A DNA stretch of 64,000 nucleotides from Unio delphinus (taxonomy: Eukaryota; Mollusca; Bivalvia; Unionida; Unionidae). Made by a program: the position numbers and the translations under genes. The DNA is taken from assembly GCA_029339505.1 (NCBI GenBank), contig JAQISU010000108.1, positions 18,718,501 to 18,782,500 of the forward strand. Direction: 5' to 3'. This document shows positions 57,621 through 64,000 of the stretch, piece after piece (the first letter of the stretch is position 1; each line of letters opens with the position of its first letter). The notes beneath the pieces were generated by a model, which was not told where the DNA came from, ran no database searches, and saw only the letters and a list, made by a program, of their open reading frames with translations.

Positions 57621-57659
57621 AAATCCTTCGGATTTCACAATTGAAAACGCTAGCGTTTT
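57621..57659. repeat. Two short palindromes upstream of the membrane-protein gene
   Basis: AAATCC-TTC-GGATTT (57621-57635) and AAAACGCTAGCGTTTT (57644-57659) stand just before the ATG at 57669. Confidence 0.92.
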
Positions 57660-57668
57660 TAAAATAAA

Positions 57669-58214
57669 ATGATTTCATCAACGCAATGTCGCTATGATCA
57701 GGTCAGAGAATTTCAAAATAGACTCAAAACCCTCACTGAGGAGTATCAAATAAAAATAAAAAAATACCGACGAAGAATCACCGCAATTGATATTACTATG
57801 TACTCGGTGTCAAGCGTTCTCGCTGGCGCCGGAATAATACTTGCATCGGTTACAATGATTGCCCCGGTAGTAGTTCCAATTTGCATTTCTGCGGTGGCTA
57901 CAATCGGGGGTATATCAACCGGGATAGCAAAAAAGATATCATCATGCAGCCAGAGTAAACTGCAGAATTACTTAATTCAATTTCATATTGCATCAACCGC
58001 ATATTCGCAGTTATCCCTGATGATATCGTCGTCACTCGATAATACAATTATATCAGATAGTGAATTCTCAGCGATGGTCAGTATTTTTGATTCAGCGATA
58101 TCAAAATTAGAGCAACAACATGAATATAATAACAATGACAACACCGATGGAATTAGAAAACACGAACCCAAAAACCAGAATGATCTCAATAACCTCAACC
58201 ATACCAAATTGTGA
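57669..58214 (+). CDS. Two-helix membrane protein with N-terminal coiled coil (SLATT-like)
   Basis: The 181-residue protein has an N-terminal amphipathic helix (YDQVREFQNRLKTLTEEYQI), a transmembrane helix at about 42-62 and a second at about 65-88 (VVVPICISAVATIGGIS), then a cytoplasmic tail rich in Asn, Asp and Gln. Two adjacent membrane helices with a flanking coiled coil recall SLATT-type and related proteins carried by invertebrate virus-like elements. The ATG at 57669 follows two short palindromes. The C-terminal third is duplicated downstream (58212-58306) at an offset of about 151 bp, which breaks the frame at TGA 58212-58214. Confidence 0.65.
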   Translation: MISSTQCRYDQVREFQNRLKTLTEEYQIKIKKYRRRITAIDITMYSVSSVLAGAGIILASVTMIAPVVVPICISAVATIGGISTGIAKKISSCSQSKLQNYLIQFHIASTAYSQLSLMISSSLDNTIISDSEFSAMVSIFDSAISKLEQQHEYNNNDNTDGIRKHEPKNQNDLNNLNHTKL

Positions 58215-58310
58215 GTTCTCAGTGATGGTCAGTATTTATGATTCCGCGGTGTCAAAATTAGAGCGACAACAACAGTATAGCAACGATGACAACACCGATG
58301 GAATTACTTC
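58061..58310 (+). repeat. Out-of-frame tandem duplication within the membrane-protein gene
   Basis: The segment beginning TGAATTCTCAGCGATGGTCA at 58061 is repeated, with about 15% differences, from 58212. The offset of about 151 bp is not a multiple of three, so the second copy reads in another frame (CEFSVMVSIYDSAVSKLERQ). Confidence 0.9.
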
Positions 58311-58381
58311 AACGAGTAGTGGAGAACACGAACCCAGTACAAACAAGCATGATATCAATAACATGAACAACCCCACAATTT

Positions 58382-59620
58382 AGTGTGAACTTCCCTTCTC
58401 CGATTCCAGTGCGCGAGATCGCGCTGGCAAAATTACGAGTATATCATAGCTGGCCTAATATCAGATCGGTTGCATTTGGTGGTCAGCAACCCAATAACGC
58501 ACTGGTGTTCTCGTATAAGAATAAACCCGATGGTACTCCAGAGTGGGAAACTGTTTCGTTACCAACTGGGTCGTACCAAATTAAGCAAATCAATGCTGAA
58601 ATTCAGCGTAGAATAAAATCAATCACTGGAAAAGAATCAAAAATAGCTATTAATCTTCATCAACCGACGCTCTCGTCGTCGATCGAAATAAGCACAGAGG
58701 GATACATTGTAGATATATATAACAGCTCGTTAAGAACAGTGTTAGGATGGCCTGAAAAACCACCGGAAAAATCCGCCACCGACTTAACCACGGACATACA
58801 ATCATATCATGAAATCAATCCCAGTTATCGAGATAATTTATCTGATATAAGAAAAGGAAGAATCGCCGATAGATTTATATTTACCAACAAAGACACATTG
58901 CAATGGGATTTTATCATTAAAAGAACAACCGACTCATCTGTTACTATTTCATTTACGCTAACTGACGTCCGTGGTTATTTTAATGAGATTAAACAATTAT
59001 ATGACACACAACTAGAACAACTACGGAAAACAAAATCGCAAAAACACGTTGAAATAATAAATCAATTTATATCTGACATGAAATATATCTATGAACTAAT
59101 TATTCAAACAATAATTAATGACAACAGCGACAATAAACAACGATTCCTAACCGATTACAATATCACAGAGGATAATCTGCGTAATTTCAAGTTTCCCAAA
59201 TACAACGCTGATGAACTAGCAAGAATTGTTAAAACCGATATCAAGGCGCTACAAAAATCAGATTCAGCTGTCCTCTTCAGGTATAATAATGATCCAGATG
59301 GTGGCGGTAGGCATATTGCCCCTCATAATGTGAATATTTCAACGGTGATTGCGCTCAATTTAGTATGTGATGCAATTGAAGGAAGCTATCAAATTAATCT
59401 AGAGCAATCAAATCAAGCTCAGCAGGGATATATTCTTTATTCGTTTGCACCAACAGCTCCTCCAGGATTCCTAATTATTGAAAACCCAATTAATCCTGTA
59501 TACATGCGATGCCATAATAATTCGTTCACGAGAATTAATTTCAAACTCACCGACCAGTCAAATAATCTGATTGATTTACAAGAAGAGGTGTTAGCGATTA
59601 GTTTGTTTGTGAAATCCTAA
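58382..59620 (+). CDS. Penton-like minor capsid protein (single jelly roll) with a large insertion, start unclear
   Basis: This 411-residue frame has the characteristic ends of the invertebrate Polinton penton family: LAKLRVYHSWPNI and SLPTGSYQIKQINAEIQR at the start; GYILYSFAPTAPPGFLIIEN and FKLTDQSNNLIDLQEEVLAI at the end. It forms the capsid vertex. Residues about 126-300 form an unusually long charged, helical insert (YDTQLEQLRKTKSQKHVEII). No ATG opens the frame: TGA 58364-58366 lies upstream and only GTG at 58385 is available. An ATG at 58363 lies one frame off, so a single-base change near 58365-58385 probably removed the normal start. The stop is at 59618-59620. Confidence 0.82.
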   Translation, partial: SVNFPSPIPVREIALAKLRVYHSWPNIRSVAFGGQQPNNALVFSYKNKPDGTPEWETVSLPTGSYQIKQINAEIQRRIKSITGKESKIAINLHQPTLSSSIEISTEGYIVDIYNSSLRTVLGWPEKPPEKSATDLTTDIQSYHEINPSYRDNLSDIRKGRIADRFIFTNKDTLQWDFIIKRTTDSSVTISFTLTDVRGYFNEIKQLYDTQLEQLRKTKSQKHVEIINQFISDMKYIYELIIQTIINDNSDNKQRFLTDYNITEDNLRNFKFPKYNADELARIVKTDIKALQKSDSAVLFRYNNDPDGGGRHIAPHNVNISTVIALNLVCDAIEGSYQINLEQSNQAQQGYILYSFAPTAPPGFLIIENPINPVYMRCHNNSFTRINFKLTDQSNNLIDLQEEVLAISLFVKS

Positions 59621-59635
59621 ATTGCTTTGCAATTT
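59619..59635. repeat. Hairpin AAATTGC-TTT-GCAATTT after the penton-like gene
   Basis: Seven-base arms around a 3-base loop overlap the stop codon. AATTGCTTTGCAATT recurs at 50365-50379 inside the polymerase gene. Confidence 0.9.
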
Positions 59636-59655
59636 CAAAGGATTTTCGTCCTAAA

Positions 59656-59881
59656 GACTCGATCAAATATTTGGTTGAAATCATTTATTATTTTTGTTAA
59701 CCAGAACTGAAAGTTCCAGCAGCAGAGAGGGTGGATGACCACATCGTTGCGACCAAAATTGATTAAAAAATCGTAAAGTCTCCGTTTGCTAAATGGAGAC
59801 TTATTTTTTTGGGTTAAAATAAGGTTTCGTAGGAAGCATTATTTTTGCTTGAAAACGTGGTTTGTTCACCCTCTCTGCTGC
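59656..59881. repeat. Right terminal inverted repeat of the Polinton-class element
   Basis: This is the mirror of the left repeat, with the same inner inverted copies (59718-59733 against 59867-59882). It begins 36 bp after the penton-like stop codon. Confidence 0.95.
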
Positions 59882-59888
59882 TGAAGTA
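59882..59888. other. Right target-site duplication TGAAGTA
   Basis: It matches 44653-44659 exactly and directly abuts the right terminal inverted repeat. Confidence 0.85.
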
Positions 59889-60344
59889 TTCACTGGAAAT
59901 AGAAGCTGCTTATTAATACTTCCGCACTATTTCTGGATTATTGTAAATTCATTTAGAGACGTTGTAAATTCTATTATTGTGATACATAAAGAATGTTAGC
60001 ACATATTCCAAACTATTGGCACACCAGCACATTTAAGATTGGAATTCATCCGGGATACATATACTTTTAGACATGTGATGGAACGTTTATTCTTTTTTTT
60101 TGTCACTTTATATTCTAGGAAAATAAATTATTTGTCGACGTTTGCACAAATTGTTGGTTTTTGCTCTTTTTTGTTAAATAACAGAAAATTGGGGGTAATC
60201 GTCTGGATACGAATTTCTTTAAATATTTCATTAACTTCAATTCATGTTGGAACTTTAATTTAATTTTGTTTCAGAACTTTTAAAATTTCACATATTTGAA
60301 AAGTCTTATAGCGAAACTAACAAGCGTTCTAAATGTAATCTATT

Positions 60345-60494
60345 ATGGAGAATTATACTTTAAATCCGACACAAGAGGGGCTAGAGTCTTTAAAAAAGGA
60401 CGAATTGACCCAGCTTGCCAGACACTATGATCTTTCTGAAGCGAAGTTATCTAAACCGAATAATGAAATAAAATACATTTTGGTCCAATATTAA
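60345..60494 (+). pseudogene. Retroelement gag N-terminus fragment (SAP-like)
   Basis: A 49-codon frame begins MENYTLNPTQEGLESLKKDE and continues LTQLARHYDLSE. This is in the style of the N-terminal helical (SAP-like) part of gag from invertebrate LTR retrotransposons. The rest of gag and pol is absent. No LTR was recognised, so this is an isolated relic downstream of the Polinton-class element. Confidence 0.5.
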
Positions 60495-60781
60495 TTGGAA
60501 TATAAAAAGAGCTAATTGAATTAGGATTACCAAATAACTTTTAAATTAACATATCTGATTCCAAGACACTCGAGATTGCATCATTGCGGTACATCAGGAA
60601 ATTCCAGATCATTTAATTGTTTCAGAATCTTTCTATAGCTTTTGGAGTCGTGATTGAGAAATTTAAGACTGTATTTGACAATATTGTGATTTCTTCTTTT
60701 CAAATTTCATTTTCTATTGTGGGTTGATTACATTGTTTGATCGTTTTACTTATATTGTTGGATTCACTTTCCCATAGTGGC

Positions 60782-60814
<33 letters not shown>

Positions 60815-61062
60815 AGGGTTAACGACATTTGGCAGCATAAGATAGGCCATACATGTCGGCCAGTATTAATGGTGGAGGAAGAACCCGGGAAAACTCCCCG
60901 AAAGAACTACCGACCCACAAGAAGCTACTGGCAAGCATTCTCGCATATCCACATTGGCCGAATCTGAGATTCGAACCCACGCAGACAGCGGTGAGATGCC
61001 AGTGATCCGTAACGGAGAGCGCTTTAGATCGCTCGGGTACTCGGGGCACCCTACCTGTAGTG
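60782..61062 (-). mobile_element. tRNA-derived SINE, family B (Leu/Ser-like head) with (GTT)n tail
   Basis: On the minus strand the head includes CCGAGCGATCTAAAGCGCTC (box A-like) and GTGGGTTCGAATCTCAGATT (box B). The body runs through GGGAGTTTTCCCGGGTTCTT to a (CAA)n tail at 60782-60815. A second, internally deleted copy lies near 63035-63150. The three-frame open stretches here belong to the SINE. Confidence 0.85.
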
Positions 61063-61593
61063 GTACATAGTGAATGGATTGCGAAATGAATAAATGTGCT
61101 ATGATCAATGGATATCACAATGAATAAATGTATGTTGTATGGATTGCAAAACCAATCTATGTGCTCTGCCGAATCGATTGCAAAATGAATTTATGTGATA
61201 TGGTGAATTGCTGGATGATTTCAAATATTTATAAAGTAGATGTGGGAATGCAGATTGATGTCGAGACTCCAATCTACAGAGCTTATTGTTGAGTTCGGGC
61301 GATAAACCGGAAATGTATTTCAATATCTAAGCAATGTGTGGTATTTCCATGGGTAGAATTAGGAGTAATCTCTAAGAATTCGTATTATTTGTCTTCTTAA
61401 AAGAAAATACATTTAATGTGCATATTATATCTATGTGACTTTGTAAACGAAAGTTCCTGCGCGTCATTGTTTTGTGACCAATGTTCAATCCAGTTAAGTA
61501 TGCACTTGTTTATCCTATGAATAAATGCCGTTTACTCGCTGAATTGGCTGCACGTTACGTTTAACCAGACATCTTGGTTGTAAGTGGTAATTT

Positions 61594-61745
61594 ATCCAGA
61601 GACATTGTTTGTAAGGTGCCATTGTCTATCTTCTGTCTCATTGTCTCAGATAACAATAAAAACGATGCATACAATAAATAAAAAGGAAGAAATTTAATGT
61701 GATGTGTCACTGATTTATAAAACCGGCAATGAAATTATATTCCTA
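61594..61745. repeat. Spaced direct repeat, copy 1
   Basis: It shares about 90% identity with 62170-62323, including CCAGAGACATTGTTTGTAAG and ATGTGATGTGTCACTGATTT. The two copies are about 420 bp apart. Confidence 0.88.
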
Positions 61746-62169
61746 ATGTTGTCTCCACAAATGGCCTTACGGTTGCGGGACTTCAGACTTTAACAATTGT
61801 ATACTTTCATTCTTATTACACTTGCCACCAGGCATGACCATTATACTCAAATTTATCACCGGTTCTCACGTCAAAATAGCTATTAATATTATATTGGATT
61901 TACGAGGTGCGTCTGCACAGGAACCAATACTGGATGTTTAAGGTGAATGGAATGCAGCTGCGTGAACACGCTGACCATTGACATCAACAAATGCAAATTG
62001 ACTGAAGATCAGACTTCCTGAATTCGCAACGATCATCCTTGTAACACCTCTAAATAAATAGTCAGGTGTCAGTGTACCTTATTAATGTTAAATTATACGC
62101 AACAAGATAGACACGAGTGAGAAAATAAAATAGGGTTTGATAATAAGGGTGGAACATTATTCATTTGAA

Positions 62170-62323
62170 CGTAGTCATCCAGAGACATTGTTTGTAAGGT
62201 GCCATTTTCTATCTTCTGTCTCATTGTCTCAGATCACAAAAAAAAGATGCATACACCAAATAAAAAGGGAGAAATTTAATGTGATGTGTCACTGATTTAT
62301 TAAACCGGCAATGAAATTATTTT
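62170..62323. repeat. Spaced direct repeat, copy 2
   Basis: Partner of 61594-61745. The sequence between the copies shows no coding region. Confidence 0.88.
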
Positions 62324-62379
62324 CCAAATATAACAAATATTCCAAACAATCAATAAGTGTTTAGATGTTTAAGACATAT

Positions 62380-62382
<3 letters not shown>

Positions 62383-62457
<75 letters not shown>
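62383..62457. repeat. (TA)n microsatellite
   Basis: More than 35 TA dinucleotides. Confidence 0.97.
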
Positions 62458-62460
<3 letters not shown>

Positions 62461-63034
62461 ATGTCGCATATCATAACCATTTATTATCAATGAACTTTGG
62501 ATTCACAATCTACTAGTTTTGGTTTACCACGATTTAATATCCACACGAATCAACATCAACCGTTATTTAATGGTTCATCAAGACCTCACCAATTCACCTT
62601 GTCTAACAACTATTTTTTTATTTTTTTTCAATGTGGGATCAACTGTGGTAAGATTTCCTACTGGTTTTTCTGCATTTCTGAATAGACATTACGACCAATA
62701 CGCCGTCCTAAATAATACTTGTGCTGGTGTAACAGACTGTCCTTAATCAAAATGTCTTCATTTAGATTTACCATAAAAGAGTTTAGATTGCAAATAATTG
62801 TGAACGCCTCACAGGTTTCATATTAAACTTTGCCATGTTTAATTAATGATCAAGGTTGATTTTCGTCTGAAACAGAATACTTGTAGATGGATCAGATGCA
62901 TATGATAACGATTCGAATTTGACAGATCGGTCATCTTAATTGTAAAGTTATTTTCAAGCTGAAATAAACAATAATACGCGTGCTGAGAAATAAAATTCAC
63001 AAGGAACAACTGGAAAAATATGGAACACAAATAG

Positions 63035-63150
63035 ATGTTGTTGTTGTTTTTGTTGTTGTATGGCTTAACGCGATGAGGTGAGATGGCAGTGATTCGTAAC
63101 GGAGAGCGCTTTAGATCACTCGGCCACTCAGGGTCCCTGCCTACATATAG
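63035..63150 (-). mobile_element. SINE family B, internally deleted copy
   Basis: The segment retains the GTGATTCGTAACGGAGAGCG and TTTAGATCACTCGGCCACTC head and the (GTT)n edge but lacks the middle of the copy at 60782-61062. Confidence 0.75.
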
Positions 63151-63194
63151 AACATCACACAAAATGCAACAAGGAGATTCCAATATAGCCTGCA

Positions 63195-64000
63195 AGAGCA
63201 ACATATCCGAGGAAGAAACATTTTTAGAAAGTAAAGCCATTCTTCCTGAGAAGAAAGTAAATCCATTCTTGATGAGAATAAAGTAAATCCATTCTTGCTG
63301 AGAATAAAGTACATCCATTTTTCCTGAGAACAAAGTAAAGCCATTCTTACTGAGAATAAAGTAAAGCCATTCTTACTGAGAATAAAGTAAAGCCATTCTT
63401 GCTGAAAAGAAAGTAAAGCCATTCTTACTGAGAATATATGTAAAGCCATTCTTGCTGAGACTAACGCAGAGCCATTCGTGCTGAGTAGAAAGTAAAGCCA
63501 TTCTTTGCTGAGAATAAAGTAAAGCCATTCTCGCTGAGTAGAAAGTAAAGCCATTCTTGCATAGAATAAAGTAACGCCATTCTTGCTGAGAATATAAGTA
63601 AAGCTATTCTCGCATAGAATGAAGTAAAGCCATTCTTGCTGAGTAGAAAGTAAAGCCATTCTTGCTGAGTAGAAAGTAAAGCCATTCTTCCTGACAATAA
63701 CGTAAATCCATCATTGCTGAGACTAACGTAAAGCCATTCTTACTGAGAAGAAAGTAAAGCCATTCTTACTGAGAAGAAAGTAACGCCATTCTTTCTGAAA
63801 ATAACGTAAATCGATTCCTGCTAAGAATATAGTAAAGACATATTTGTTGGGAATAAAGTAAAGTCATTCTTGCTGAGAAGAAACTAAGGCCATGCCTGCC
63901 TAGAATAAACGAAATCTATTCGTGCTTTGAAGAATTAAATTCATTCTCGCTGAGAATAAAGTAAAGCCATTCGTTTTGAGAAGAAAGCAAAGCCATTCTT
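63195..64000. repeat. 26-27 bp satellite (AAGTAAAGCCATTCTTGCTGAG family), runs off the window
   Basis: About 29 units of AAGTAAAGCCATTCTTGCTG plus AGAATA, with AAGAAAG and CTAACG variants. The large minus-strand frames rich in ARMALL and EWLYF are repeat products. Confidence 0.96.

Larger units (their letters stand above)
44660..59881. mobile_element. Complete Polinton/Maverick-class virus-like transposable element
   Basis: A 15.2-kb unit is bounded by 227-228 bp inverted repeats beginning GCAGCAGAGAGGGTG and flanked on both sides by TGAAGTA (44653-44659 and 59882-59888). It contains the hallmark set: DDE integrase, FtsK/HerA-type packaging ATPase, B-family DNA polymerase, adenain-like protease, major capsid protein and penton-like protein. 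Polintons are self-synthesising DNA elements closely related to, and probably able to form, virus particles. The unusual parts here are a helicase fused to the polymerase, a zinc-ribbon/phospholipase gene and two HNH modules. The capsid gene is frameshifted twice and the protease lacks cysteine, so this copy is unlikely to be active on its own. Confidence 0.95.

Noticed and set aside
44660..59881. Interpretation as a free adenovirus or a phage contig in a mixed assembly
   Set aside because: The retroviral-type integrase, inverted termini and matching flanking duplication show an integrated Polinton-class element, with animal-type repeats and SINEs on both sides.
63141..63697. 172- and 78-codon minus-strand frames
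   Set aside because: Products of the 26-27 bp satellite.

Overview
The window reads as animal nuclear DNA, most likely from a mollusc or another lophotrochozoan. It is AT-rich, has introns with GT-AG borders, and is packed with short tandem repeats, SINEs and broken LINE or LTR retroelements. The one clear host gene is a three-exon protocadherin (exons 4607-7276, 15272-15422 and 17254-17450, + strand). A single long exon carries the whole extracellular part and two short exons carry the cytoplasmic tail, an arrangement familiar from molluscan protocadherins. The exact species cannot be read from the sequence.

Layout. 1-3540: a Jockey-like LINE on the minus strand (gag-like ORF1, then endonuclease plus the start of reverse transcriptase running off the window edge). 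3789-3957: a 44-bp tandem repeat with an internal hairpin. 4607-17450: protocadherin, whose introns are largely several unrelated minisatellites. 17470-44650: no host gene recognised; minisatellites, microsatellites, CR1/L2-like, RTE-like and Gypsy relics, tRNA-derived SINEs and a hAT-like MITE. 44660-59881: a complete Polinton/Maverick-class virus-like element. 59890-64000: a retroelement gag N-terminus fragment, two SINE copies, a spaced direct repeat, and a 26-27 bp satellite that runs off the end.

The Polinton-class element is the main discovery. It has 227-228 bp terminal inverted repeats (about 97% identical) and is flanked by the direct repeat TGAAGTA. It carries a packaging ATPase, a zinc-ribbon plus parvovirus-type phospholipase A2 protein, a retroviral-type integrase, an HNH module, a B-family DNA polymerase fused to an SF1 helicase, a cysteine-rich small protein, a NUMOD/HNH endonuclease, a double jelly-roll major capsid protein, a core-like protein, an adenain-like protease without its cysteine, a 510-residue repeat protein, a two-helix membrane protein and a penton-like protein. 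Replication and integration genes fill the left half and virion genes the right half. The two halves are separated by a gene-poor 1.2-kb stretch with a branched palindrome and a tRNA-like segment.

Three things about this element look unusual. First, the polymerase-helicase fusion differs from the stand-alone protein-primed polymerase of textbook Polintons. Second, very short palindromes are scattered through it; two copies sit inside coding regions and add the same five residues (NASVS), like bacterial palindromic elements that invade reading frames. Third, several reading frames are broken, three of them at A-runs of 7-10 bases. The copy therefore looks recently inserted but no longer intact, unless those A-runs are real frameshift sites.
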